From: Acidovorax sp. Root219
GTDB taxonomy: Bacteria > Pseudomonadota > Gammaproteobacteria > Burkholderiales > Burkholderiaceae_C
DNA: 64,000 bases
Assembly: GCF_001428665.1 (NCBI RefSeq)
Contig: NZ_LMIJ01000011.1
Location: 801,752 to 865,751, forward strand
Direction: 5' to 3'
A model generated the notes under the pieces. That model searched no databases. It saw only the letters and a program-made list of their open reading frames with translations, and was not told where the DNA came from. The position numbers were made by a program, and so were the translations under genes. Shown here one piece after another: positions 8,182 to 16,025 of this stretch. Position 1 is the first letter of the stretch. The number at the start of each line of letters is the position of its first letter.

Positions 8182-8733
8182 ATGGCTGGCCTGCAGGCGG
8201 TTGCGCATTCAGACCGGGCCTTTTCCATCCCCGGCTTCCTGTCGGGTGGCGAGTGCGATGAGCTCATCGCGCTGGCCGAGCGCGAGGGCTTCGAGGCCGC
8301 CGGCGTGCGCACGGCCGGTGGTCCCAGGGCCATGCCCCTGGTGCGCAACAACGACCGGGTGCTGGTCGAGTCCGCCGCCTGGGTGGCCCTCCTGTGGCAG
8401 CGGTTGCAGGGCGTGGCCTTGCCACTGCTCGATGGAGAAGAGGCGCAAGGCCTGCCCAAGGAGCTGCGCTTTTACCGCTATGCCCCGGGCCAGCGCTTCA
8501 AGATGCACAAGGACGGGCCCTGGACCGAAGCGGGCATGACCAGCCGGCTCACGCTGCTGGTCTACCTCAATGCGGGCTTTGCGGGCGGGGACACCGATTT
8601 CAGGGATTTCGTGGTGCAGCCAGCCACCGGTGCGGCTCTGCTTTTCATCCACGACACCTGGCACGAAGGCCAGGCCGTCACCGAGGGCACGAAGTACGTG
8701 CTGCGCTCGGACGTGCTCTACGCGCCGGGCTGA
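8182..8733 (+). CDS. 2OG-Fe(II) oxygenase (prolyl 4-hydroxylase-type fold)
   Basis: 183 aa. The jelly-roll core shows H109 and D111 ('MHKD'), H161 ('DTWHEG') as the iron facial triad, and K171/R175 near the end as 2-oxoglutarate-binding candidates. This fits P4Hc-type dioxygenases hydroxylating a protein or small molecule. The substrate is unknown. The start codon is only 8 bp after the slyD-like stop, so the two are likely one transcript. Confidence 0.83.
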   Translation: MAGLQAVAHSDRAFSIPGFLSGGECDELIALAEREGFEAAGVRTAGGPRAMPLVRNNDRVLVESAAWVALLWQRLQGVALPLLDGEEAQGLPKELRFYRYAPGQRFKMHKDGPWTEAGMTSRLTLLVYLNAGFAGGDTDFRDFVVQPATGAALLFIHDTWHEGQAVTEGTKYVLRSDVLYAPG

Positions 8734-8745
8734 CCTGCCGGGCGT

Positions 8746-9162
8746 TCAACCGCCCTGCGCACCCTTTTCCAGGCTGAAGCCTTCGTCGAGCCAGCCCGTC
8801 ACCCCGCCGATCATCAGCTTCACCGGCCGGCCCAGCCGCGCCAGCCGCACGGCGCTGCGGTGCGCGCCATTGCAGTGCGGGCCTGCGCAATAGACGACGA
8901 ACAGCGTGCCGGGCGCATAGGCGGCCATCTTCGCTTCGATGATCTTGGCGTGCGGCAGGCTCACCGCGCCAAGCACATGGCCGGCCTCGTACAGCGCGTG
9001 GCTGCGCACGTCCAGCAGCACGAAGTCCTGCACGCCGCGGTCCATGGCGTCGTGCACGTCCCAGCAATCGGTCTCGAAAGCGAAGGCGGCCTCGAAATGC
9101 GCCAGCGCTGCGGTGCTGTGGGCTGCGGGGATGGCGCCCACGGCGCTGGGGGAAGAGGTCAT
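8746..9162 (-). CDS. Rhodanese-like domain protein
   Basis: 138 aa single rhodanese domain. 'LLDVRSHALYEAGHVLGAVSLPH' and 'VVYCAGPHCNGAHRSA' are typical, with C92 as the likely persulfide-carrying cysteine. AAGGAG precedes the ATG. It is divergent from the GlxA/FtrA-type regulator, an arrangement common in proteobacteria and suggesting that regulator as its controller. Confidence 0.88.
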   Translation of the reverse strand: MTSSPSAVGAIPAAHSTAALAHFEAAFAFETDCWDVHDAMDRGVQDFVLLDVRSHALYEAGHVLGAVSLPHAKIIEAKMAAYAPGTLFVVYCAGPHCNGAHRSAVRLARLGRPVKLMIGGVTGWLDEGFSLEKGAQGG

Positions 9163-9214
9163 GGCAACTGGCTCCTTGAATAGCGTTTCAGATGCCTCCA
9201 GTGTCGCCAGGGGG

Positions 9215-9234
9215 GGCCACTCCGGCCAGTGGCC
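9215..9234. promoter_or_regulatory. Inverted repeat in the rhodanese/AraC promoter region
   Basis: GGCCACT, spacer CCGGCC, AGTGGCC: perfect 7-bp arms, 29 bp upstream of the AraC-type regulator start and 53 bp from the rhodanese start. Candidate operator; GC-rich arms make chance occurrence more likely than for AT-rich palindromes. Confidence 0.35.
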
Positions 9235-9263
9235 GCAATGACAATCTTCGGTAACATTGCGCC

Positions 9264-10238
9264 ATGCCCCACCTTGTCGCGATCCTGGCCTACGACCGCC
9301 TGTGTACCTTCGAATTCGGCTGCGCGGTCGAGCTCTTCGCGCTGGAGCGGCCCGAGCTGGAAGCGGTGGACTGGTACCGCTACGCCGTGTGCGCGGTGGA
9401 GCCCGGCCCGCTGCGCGCCATGGGCGGTGTGCAGGTGCAGGCGCCGCATGGCCTGGCCATGCTGGCGCGCGCCGACACCATCGTGGTGCCCGGCTGGCGC
9501 GATGCGGCCGAGCGCCCGCCCGAGGTGCTGCTGCGGGCTTTGCAGCGTGCCTGGCGGCGCGGCGCGCGCATCTGCTCCATCTGCTCGGGCGTGTTCGTGC
9601 TCGCGCATGCGGGGCTGCTCGCAGGCCGGCGCGCCACCACGCACTGGCGCCATGCCGAGCGCTTGGCCAGCGAGTTCCCCGACATCACGGTGGATGTCTC
9701 GGCGCTGTATGTGGACGAAGGCCAGGCCATTACTTCAGCGGGTTCCGCCGCGGGCCTGGACATGCTGCTGCACCTGGTGCGGCGCGACCATGGCGCGCGC
9801 GTGGCGAACACCGTGGCGCAGCGGCTCGTGATGTCGCCGCACCGCGATGGCGGGCAGGCGCAGTTCGTGCCGCGGCCCATGCCGTCCGCCGAGGAGAGCA
9901 GCATCGCGCGCCTGCTCGACTGGCTGCGCGAGAACGCCCGCCAGGCGCACACGGTGGATTCCATGGCGGCGTTTGCGCAGATGAGCCGGCGCACACTGCA
10001 GCGCCGCTTCAAGGACAGCACGGGCCTGTCGCCGCAGGACTGGCTGGTGCGCGAGCGTGTGGCCATCGCCAAGGAACTGCTGGAAACCCACCCGACCATG
10101 CCCATCGACGCGGTGGCCGACCTGGCTGGCCTGGGCTCGCCCGAATCGCTGCGCCGGCATTTCCGCCTGCACCGGTTGCCGGCGCCCTCGCGCTATCGGC
10201 AGATCTTTTCAGAACCTGTTCTCAGGCCCTTCGGGTGA
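9264..10238 (+). CDS. GlxA/FtrA family AraC-type regulator
   Basis: 324 aa. An N-terminal DJ-1/PfpI-like domain carries the 'ICSICSGVFVLAHAGLLAGRRATTHW' segment (here in two parts: ICSICSGVFVLAHAG and LLAGRRATTHW). The C-terminal AraC HTH pair follows ('MAAFAQMSRRTLQRRFK', 'DLAGLGSPESLRRHF'). This is the layout of FtrA/GlxA regulators. It overlaps the convergent LysR gene by 17 bp at its 3' end. Confidence 0.88.
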   Translation: MPHLVAILAYDRLCTFEFGCAVELFALERPELEAVDWYRYAVCAVEPGPLRAMGGVQVQAPHGLAMLARADTIVVPGWRDAAERPPEVLLRALQRAWRRGARICSICSGVFVLAHAGLLAGRRATTHWRHAERLASEFPDITVDVSALYVDEGQAITSAGSAAGLDMLLHLVRRDHGARVANTVAQRLVMSPHRDGGQAQFVPRPMPSAEESSIARLLDWLRENARQAHTVDSMAAFAQMSRRTLQRRFKDSTGLSPQDWLVRERVAIAKELLETHPTMPIDAVADLAGLGSPESLRRHFRLHRLPAPSRYRQIFSEPVLRPFG

Positions 10239-11139
10239 GGCCTCGGCCCTGCAGCACGGGCTCGGCTGACAGCCGCTCGCGCGCGAATTCCACGAAGGCC
10301 CGCACCTTGGCCGGCGCGCGCCGCCCCGCCGGGTAGACGATGTGCACGGGCACGGGCGGCGGCTCGTGTGCGGCCAGCACCACGCGCAGCCGGCCCGCGC
10401 GCACGCCCTGCGCCGCCTGGTAGGCGAGGCAGCGCGTGAGGCCCAGGCCCGATTCGGCGGCGGCGATGTCCACCTCGTTGCTGTTGCTGATCCAGCTGAA
10501 ATGCGGCTGGCCCACCACGCCCCCCTTGAACTTCCACGGCGAGACGCTGTTGTTGTCGAACGAGAAGCCGATGGCGCGGTGAGCTACCAGTTCATCGGGG
10601 TGGCGCGGCTCGCCGTGCTGCGCCAGGTAGGCGGGCGAGGCCACCACCAGCCGGCGCAGCGCACCCACCTGCACGGCGGTGAGGCCCGAGTCCGGCAGGT
10701 GGGCGATGCGGATCGCCACGTCCATGCCCTCTTCAAGCAGGTGCACCAGCCGGTTCACGAACAGCGTGCGCACCTGCACGCGCGGCTGCGCGTGCAGGAA
10801 GGCCTGCACGACGGGCGCCACATGCCGCATGCCGAACATCTGCGGCGCGGTGATGGCCAGCAGGCCCCGGGGCTCGGCCTGCCCGCCGCTGGCGGCCTGC
10901 TCGGCCTCCTGCAGGTCGGTGAGGATGGGGCGGCAGTCGGCCAAGAAGCGCTCGCCCGCCTCGGTCAGCCGCACGGTGCGCGTGCTGCGCTGAAACAGCA
11001 GCACCGACAGGCGCGCTTCCAGCGCCGCAATGGCGCGCGTGACGGCCGTGGCCGACACCCCCAGGCGCCGCGCGGCGGCGGCAAAGCCCCCCGCATCGGC
11101 CACGGCGACGAAGCAGCGCAGGGTGTCAAGATGGTCCAT
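10222..11139 (-). CDS. LysR family transcriptional regulator
   Basis: 305 aa. HTH in 'GGFAAAARRLGVSATAVTRAI' and an effector domain with the 'RIAHLPDSGLTAVQVGALRR' segment, resembling the DsdC/CrgA-like LysR subgroup. ATG 11139 gives 'MDHLDTLRCFVAVADAGGF', the normal LysR N-terminus. It is divergent from the GST/flavoprotein pair, which is its probable target. Confidence 0.88.
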   Translation of the reverse strand: MDHLDTLRCFVAVADAGGFAAAARRLGVSATAVTRAIAALEARLSVLLFQRSTRTVRLTEAGERFLADCRPILTDLQEAEQAASGGQAEPRGLLAITAPQMFGMRHVAPVVQAFLHAQPRVQVRTLFVNRLVHLLEEGMDVAIRIAHLPDSGLTAVQVGALRRLVVASPAYLAQHGEPRHPDELVAHRAIGFSFDNNSVSPWKFKGGVVGQPHFSWISNSNEVDIAAAESGLGLTRCLAYQAAQGVRAGRLRVVLAAHEPPPVPVHIVYPAGRRAPAKVRAFVEFARERLSAEPVLQGRGLTRRA

Positions 11140-11152
11140 TGTTGCGACATCC

Positions 11153-11166
11153 GCAATTTTGATTGC
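11153..11166. promoter_or_regulatory. Short AT-rich inverted repeat, possible LysR site
   Basis: GCAAT, TTTG, ATTGC in the 110-bp gap between the divergent LysR and GST genes, 14 bp from the LysR start. LysR sites are often interrupted palindromes of this size; support is limited to position and symmetry. Confidence 0.3.
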
Positions 11167-11249
11167 CGCACTATGGCTATTCACGGCAGGTTTGGCAATG
11201 GATATCGTGGAGTCCTCTGTGTTTCCCCCTCTGACAAGGACCTTCCACC

Positions 11250-11894
11250 ATGGCACCCTCCGCACCCCTCACGCTCTACCGCATGCCCATCTCGGGCCAC
11301 AGCCACCGGGTCGAGCTCATGCTGTCCATGCTCGGCCTGCCCCATGCGCTGGTCCATGTGGACGTGATCGCCGGCGAGCACCGCCAGGCCGCCCACCTGG
11401 CGCGCAACCCGCTGGGCCAGATCCCGGTGCTGGTCGATGGCGATCTGGTGCTGTCCGACAGCAACGGCATCCTGGTCTACCTGGTGCAGCGCTATGCACC
11501 TGGCAGCCACTGGATCCCGCAGGACCCGGTGGGCCAGGCCGCCCTGCAGCGCTGGTTCAGCCTGGCGGCCGGCATGCTGGCGCCCGGGGCATCGAGCGCA
11601 CGTTTTGCCGCCATCACAGGCCGCGAACCCAGCGAGGCGGCACTGGCCATCGGCCGCCGGCTGTTCGACTTCATGGAGCCCGCGCTCGAAGGCCGCGACT
11701 GGCTGCTGGGCGGTGGCGCTCCCACGCTGGCCGACATCGCCATGGTGAGCTACACCTCGCAGGCGCCGATCGGCGGGCTCTCGCTGGCGGCGTACCCACG
11801 CATCGCCGCCTGGGTCGCGCGGGTCGAGGCTCTGCCGGGCTATGTGCCCCTGGCCGACCGCCTGCCAGCCCCTGACGCTGCGGTGCCGGCATGA
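11250..11894 (+). CDS. Glutathione S-transferase
   Basis: 214 aa, two-domain GST. The thioredoxin-like N-terminal half contains 'NPLGQIPVLVDGDLVLSDSNGILVYL', read as NPLGQIPVLVDG plus SDSNGILVYL, the glutathione-binding loop and Ser/Asp pair. The helical C-terminal half contains the capping-box-like 'GAPTLADIAMVSYT'. Substrate unknown. It is translationally coupled (ATGA) to the downstream flavoprotein, and this pair recurs in betaproteobacteria. Confidence 0.9.
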   Translation: MAPSAPLTLYRMPISGHSHRVELMLSMLGLPHALVHVDVIAGEHRQAAHLARNPLGQIPVLVDGDLVLSDSNGILVYLVQRYAPGSHWIPQDPVGQAALQRWFSLAAGMLAPGASSARFAAITGREPSEAALAIGRRLFDFMEPALEGRDWLLGGGAPTLADIAMVSYTSQAPIGGLSLAAYPRIAAWVARVEALPGYVPLADRLPAPDAAVPA

Positions 11895-12862
11895 GCGCCG
11901 CGCCCGCCGCCGCCTTTCACGTGGGCGAGCAGGCCCTGCAGGAGCGTGTGGGCGTGCGCGAGCGCATGGCCGCCGTCGGGCCCGTGGTGCTGCGCGACCA
12001 GATGCCCGACCAGCACCGCGAACTGTTCGAGAAACTGCCCACCTTGCTGCTGGGCGCGCTCGATGATCATGGCCAGCCCTGGGCGACCATGGTGGCCGGG
12101 CCGCCCGGTTTCGTGCACACGCCCGATGCCGGGTCCATGCACCTGGCCGTGGCGCCCGATGCCGCCGACCCGGTGCTGGCCCGGCTGGTACCTGGTGCGC
12201 CGGTGGGCGTGCTCGGGCTGGAGCCGCACACCCGCCGGCGCAACCGCATGAACGGACGGGTGGCTGCATTCGGTGCCCGCGGGCTGGAAGTGGGCGTGGC
12301 GCAGAGCTTTGGCAACTGCCCCAAGTACATCCAGGCGCGAGCGCCCTGCCTGCGCGCGGTGGTGACGCCCCCGGCACCGGCCCAGGTGCTGGGCGCGGGG
12401 CTCGATGCCGCCGCGCTGGGCCTGATTGCGCGCAGCGACACGATGTTCATCGCCAGTGCCTCGGCCGCACAGCCGGGCACACGGCGCAACGAAGGCGTGG
12501 ACGTGTCGCACCGCGGCGGCGAACCGGGTTTCGTTCATGCCGAGCACACGGAGCAGGGACTGGCGTTGACACTGCCCGACTACCCCGGCAACCTGTTCTT
12601 CAACACTCTGGGTAACCTCGCGCTGCACCCGCAGGCCGGGCTGCTGTGGGTGGACTACGAGGACGGTGGCCTGCTGCATGTGGCCGCCCGCGCCGAGCTG
12701 CTCTGGGACGAGGCCTCGCGTGCACGCTGGCCCGGCGCGCAGCGCGTGCTGCGGCTGCAGGTGCTGGGCGGCATCTGGCGCGCGAACGCCTTGCCCTGGC
12801 GCTGGACGGCGGCCGAGCTGGCGCCGCAGTTCAGCGCGATGCGTGCGCGTGTGACGGGATAA
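11891..12862 (+). CDS. Pyridoxamine 5'-phosphate oxidase-like FMN-binding protein
   Basis: 323 aa. The first half has a split-barrel start 'KLPTLLLGALDDHGQPWATMV', and the second half repeats the barrel with 'HRGGEPGFVH' and 'DYPGNLFFNTLGNL', segments seen in large PNPOx-like oxidoreductases. Probable FMN or F420-like redox protein of unknown substrate. Start overlaps the GST stop; the last 32 bp overlap the convergent repair gene. Confidence 0.8.
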   Translation: MSAAPAAAFHVGEQALQERVGVRERMAAVGPVVLRDQMPDQHRELFEKLPTLLLGALDDHGQPWATMVAGPPGFVHTPDAGSMHLAVAPDAADPVLARLVPGAPVGVLGLEPHTRRRNRMNGRVAAFGARGLEVGVAQSFGNCPKYIQARAPCLRAVVTPPAPAQVLGAGLDAAALGLIARSDTMFIASASAAQPGTRRNEGVDVSHRGGEPGFVHAEHTEQGLALTLPDYPGNLFFNTLGNLALHPQAGLLWVDYEDGGLLHVAARAELLWDEASRARWPGAQRVLRLQVLGGIWRANALPWRWTAAELAPQFSAMRARVTG

Positions 12863-13700
12863 GGGGTGCGATGGCCTTGCGCGGCGTGGTGGCCTCGGCC
12901 TCCACCATGCGCGCGCTGCGCTCGTGGGCACCGCGCGTCAGTTCGGTGATCAGCGCGGCTTCGGGCAGGTTGTGCCAGTAGCGCTGCGGCATCTCCTTGC
13001 GCATCATGTCGGTCTTCAGGCGAGCGGGGTTGAAGATGTGGCGGTAGTAGGTGAGCCACAGGGCCTCGCCCGCATCGGGCGGTGGTGCGTCGCTGCGCTG
13101 GCCGCCGGGGCCAGTGTGCAATTGCGCGCCGTCCCAGCGCACGCTGGCATCGGGCGTGAGGATGGCCCAGTGCATCTGCGTGAAGCGCCGCACGAAGAAG
13201 CCGGCATTGGCTTCGGTGATGAAATGGTCGGGCTCGAACCAGGCCACCTGCACGGTGCGGCCCTCGCCGTCGGTCACCGGGCGAAAGCGCACGAAGGCGT
13301 GCATCTTGTGCATGTCGCGCGCCACGGCGCGCACCATGTGGTGGGCCTGCATGCGGTCGGTATCGAGCGGGTCGTGGCGCAGCCCGCGTTCGTGGGACAT
13401 GCGCCACAGCAGCCGGTACATGAGCGCAAAGCGCGCCGGGTTGCGGTGCAGCACCAGGCGTTCGCACAGGCGCAGAAAATCCTCGGGCACCCGCGGCGCC
13501 GGGCCTCCTGCCTGCCGTGGCAGCGCATCCAGGGGCAGGCCCGATGGTGCGGGCGCGGCGAACAGGTCCTGTGCAGCGCCTTGCGCGGTGAACCACTCCA
13601 CCTCCTGTGGCGGCACCCCGGCCTGCACTAGCGTGCGTGCGGCCTGGCGAAAGCCCGGCCAGTCGGTGGCATGTGCGAGGGTGATGGTGTGCAGTGCCAT
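12831..13700 (-). CDS. TIGR03915-like putative DNA repair protein
   Basis: 289 aa. The pattern 'RVPEDFLRLCERLVLHRNPARFALMYRLLWRM' (two parts: RVPEDFLRLCERLVLHRNP and ARFALMYRLLWRM), then 'DMHKMHAFVRFR' and 'WFEPDHFITEANAGFFVRRF', is that of TIGR03915 proteins. These occur with a radical SAM partner, and fusions to a uracil-DNA glycosylase-like domain are known; that domain is absent here. Exact reaction unknown. It lies 11 bp behind the radical SAM gene, forming an operon under a LexA-type box. Confidence 0.82.
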   Translation of the reverse strand: MALHTITLAHATDWPGFRQAARTLVQAGVPPQEVEWFTAQGAAQDLFAAPAPSGLPLDALPRQAGGPAPRVPEDFLRLCERLVLHRNPARFALMYRLLWRMSHERGLRHDPLDTDRMQAHHMVRAVARDMHKMHAFVRFRPVTDGEGRTVQVAWFEPDHFITEANAGFFVRRFTQMHWAILTPDASVRWDGAQLHTGPGGQRSDAPPPDAGEALWLTYYRHIFNPARLKTDMMRKEMPQRYWHNLPEAALITELTRGAHERSARMVEAEATTPRKAIAPLIPSHAHASR

Positions 13701-13711
13701 GGTGGCTTGTC

Positions 13712-14989
13712 TCAATCGAAAAGGCCGCGCTGCGTCGGCGGCGGGGCCATGCGGGCGGCCAGATCGGTCGCATCCAGCGTGCGGCCGGGCCGGTAGTCGG
13801 CCGCTTCCACGAAGGGCAGCACCTTCTTGAGCGGTACGTGCAGCCGCGCCAGGTCGGCGTGCCGCAGGCTGCGCACGCGGCGCGCGGCCAGCAGGCGGTC
13901 CACCGTCTGCACGCCGAAGCCGGGCACGCGCAGCATCAGCTCGCGCGGCGCGGTGTTCAGGTTCACAGGAAAGCGCTCGCGGTGCGCAATCGCCCAGGCG
14001 AGCTTGGGGTCCATGTCCAGTGCCAGCATGCCGTCCTGGCCTGCGGGAACGATCTCGCCGTGTGCGAAGCCGTAAAAGCGCATCAGCCAGTCGGCCTGGT
14101 AGAGCCGGTGCTCGCGCACGGTGGGCGGTGCAATCAGCGGCAGCGCGCGCGCCGCATCGGGGATGGGGCTAAAGGCCGAGTAGTACACGCGCCGCAGCCG
14201 GTGCACGCCGTACAGCCCGGCGCTGGTGGCCAGGATGGTGCGGTCGTCGGTGGCGTCGGCGCCGACGATCATCTGCGTGCTCTGGCCGCCCGGCGCGAAG
14301 TGCGGTGCCGGGGCCCGGCGGGCGCGCACCGAAGCGGGCATGGACACTACCTTGGCGGCAGCCTGCTCCTTGCGCGCCTGCCGCGCGTCCTCGATGTGCA
14401 CCGCCATGCGCGCCATCGAGCGTGCAATGGCCGCGCCGTCCTTTTGCGGCGCCAGGGCCGTGAGCCCTTCGGGCGTGGGCAGCTCCACGTTGATGCTCAA
14501 CCGGTCGGCATGGCGGCCGGCGCGCTCCATGAGCTCGGGCGAGGCATCGGGGATGGTCTTCAGGTGGATGTAGCCGCGAAAATCGTGCTCCTCGCGCAGC
14601 ACGCGCGCCACCTCCACCACCTGCTCCATGGTGTAGTCGGGGCTCTGGATGATGCCGCTCGAAAGGAACAGCCCCTCGATGCAGTTGCGCCGGTAGAAGT
14701 CCAGCGTGAGGTCCACCACCTCCTGCACCGTGAAGCGGGCGCGGGCCACATTGCTGCTGACCCGGTTCACGCAGTACAGGCAGTCGTACTGGCAGAAGTT
14801 GGTCAGCAAGATCTTGAGCAGCGAGATGCAGCGCCCGTCGGGCGCATAGCTGTGGCAGATGCCCATGCCCTCGGTGGACCCCATGCCGCGCCCGCCCAGC
14901 GAATCGCGGGGTGCGGCGCCGCTCGAAGCGCAGGAGGCGTCGTACTTGGCGGCGTCGGCCAGCATGGCCAGCTTGGATTGTAAATTCAC
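13712..14989 (-). CDS. Putative DNA modification/repair radical SAM protein (TIGR03916-like)
   Basis: 425 aa. The CX3CX2C cluster motif (C66, C70, C73 in 'CQYDCLYC') binds the 4Fe-4S cluster. 'KYDASCASSG' near the N-terminus and a C-terminal helix-hairpin-helix region ('RELMLRVPGFGVQTVDRLLAAR', read as RELMLRVPGFGVQTVD) suggest DNA binding. The family accompanies TIGR03915 and is predicted to act on damaged DNA. The start is GTG at 14989, chosen because family members begin with this segment; ATG at 14965 is an alternative. The GTG touches the SOS box. Confidence 0.82.
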   Translation of the reverse strand: MNLQSKLAMLADAAKYDASCASSGAAPRDSLGGRGMGSTEGMGICHSYAPDGRCISLLKILLTNFCQYDCLYCVNRVSSNVARARFTVQEVVDLTLDFYRRNCIEGLFLSSGIIQSPDYTMEQVVEVARVLREEHDFRGYIHLKTIPDASPELMERAGRHADRLSINVELPTPEGLTALAPQKDGAAIARSMARMAVHIEDARQARKEQAAAKVVSMPASVRARRAPAPHFAPGGQSTQMIVGADATDDRTILATSAGLYGVHRLRRVYYSAFSPIPDAARALPLIAPPTVREHRLYQADWLMRFYGFAHGEIVPAGQDGMLALDMDPKLAWAIAHRERFPVNLNTAPRELMLRVPGFGVQTVDRLLAARRVRSLRHADLARLHVPLKKVLPFVEAADYRPGRTLDATDLAARMAPPPTQRGLFD

Positions 14990-15004
14990 TGTATGAATTT
15001 ACAG
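14989..15004 (-). promoter_or_regulatory. LexA (SOS) box, CTGT-N8-ACAG
   Basis: CTGTATGAATTTACAG fits the LexA consensus CTGT-N8-ACAG and is the core of a longer perfect inverted repeat (14983-14993 pairs with 15000-15010, 11 of 11). It sits exactly at the start of the radical SAM repair gene, so damage-induced control of the two-gene repair unit is likely. Overlap with the GTG start implies either a leader-poor transcript or a downstream true start. Confidence 0.72.
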
Positions 15005-15059
15005 TGAATTGCGCGGTTTGACCAGTGCAGGGGTATTGGGCGTTGCCCGGCGGTGCCGT

Positions 15060-16025
15060 TCAGAACTCCACGTCCACCTTTACGCTGTCGGTGTAGGTGC
15101 CCACGGGCACGTTCGGCTGGTCCGCATAGACGCTCGCGGTGTAGGGCATCACCTGCAGGGTCAGGCCGTCGGCCATGCCCAGGCCCGCAGCGCGCGCCGT
15201 GCCGACGCTGCCCCAGACACTGATATCGGGCTTGAAGATGTTGTACTGCAGCCGGTTGCTGCCACTGGCCATCTGCCGCCGCGTGCCATTGGCTTGGCCG
15301 CCCATGTCCAGCCCCACCGAGTAGGTCATGCCCTTGGTGCACAGCAGGGAAATACTCTGCGAGACGGCGCTGAATCCGCTGGGCAGGGGCGCCGAACCGA
15401 ACTGGATGTCCGGCGCCGTGATGGTGCAATCGTTGATGACCACCAGGGTCACGGTCAGGGTGCGATCCTCATTGCCGTTGCGCACGTTGCCCACGCAGGC
15501 AGAGCCCACGGCAATGCCTTCGCAGATGTTCGCATAGGTCCAGTTGACGGTGATGCTGTCCGTGTAGGTGCCTGCCGGCACGTTGGCGCCCGCCAGCGTG
15601 CTGATCTTGATGCCGATGGTGGCGCTGTTGTTGCTCAGCAGCGAAACCGCGTTGATGCCATTGAGGTCAAGTATCAACAGCCCGGAGGTGAAGGTACCGC
15701 CGCCCACCGGGCTGATTTGGTAGGGAATGGTGATGGCGCTGTTCAGCGTGTTCTTCAGCGTGAGGCCGGAGGTGGCGGTGGTGATCTTGGCCTTGAGCGT
15801 AGGCGTGGCAAACAGCGCCAGCACCACCGATCCGCAGCCGAGCTTGAAGTCTGCCGTGGTGGTGATGGGTGAGCCGCTGCGCACCCGCTGCGAAGGGTGG
15901 GTGCCCAGCGCACCGCTGGTCTCGGTAGCGGCGCAAATGGCCAATACCTGCACCGGGCATGAGGCCAGCACCAGGCAGGCCCACAGGCTGCGCCAGCGCT
16001 GCAGCAGGGTGTAGAGGGTTGTCAT
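15060..16025 (-). CDS. csuE: Csu-type fimbrial tip protein, two spore coat U domains
   Basis: 321 aa with an N-terminal signal peptide ending near 'VQVLA'. Two SCPU domains follow in tandem, each finishing in a 'PAGTYTDSITVNW' or 'PVGTYTDSVKVDVEF' strand. Two-domain SCPU proteins at the end of such operons correspond to CsuE, the tip adhesin of archaic chaperone-usher pili. Its start overlaps the usher stop by 4 bp (ATGA). Last gene of the fimbrial operon. Confidence 0.85.
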   Translation of the reverse strand: MTTLYTLLQRWRSLWACLVLASCPVQVLAICAATETSGALGTHPSQRVRSGSPITTTADFKLGCGSVVLALFATPTLKAKITTATSGLTLKNTLNSAITIPYQISPVGGGTFTSGLLILDLNGINAVSLLSNNSATIGIKISTLAGANVPAGTYTDSITVNWTYANICEGIAVGSACVGNVRNGNEDRTLTVTLVVINDCTITAPDIQFGSAPLPSGFSAVSQSISLLCTKGMTYSVGLDMGGQANGTRRQMASGSNRLQYNIFKPDISVWGSVGTARAAGLGMADGLTLQVMPYTASVYADQPNVPVGTYTDSVKVDVEF

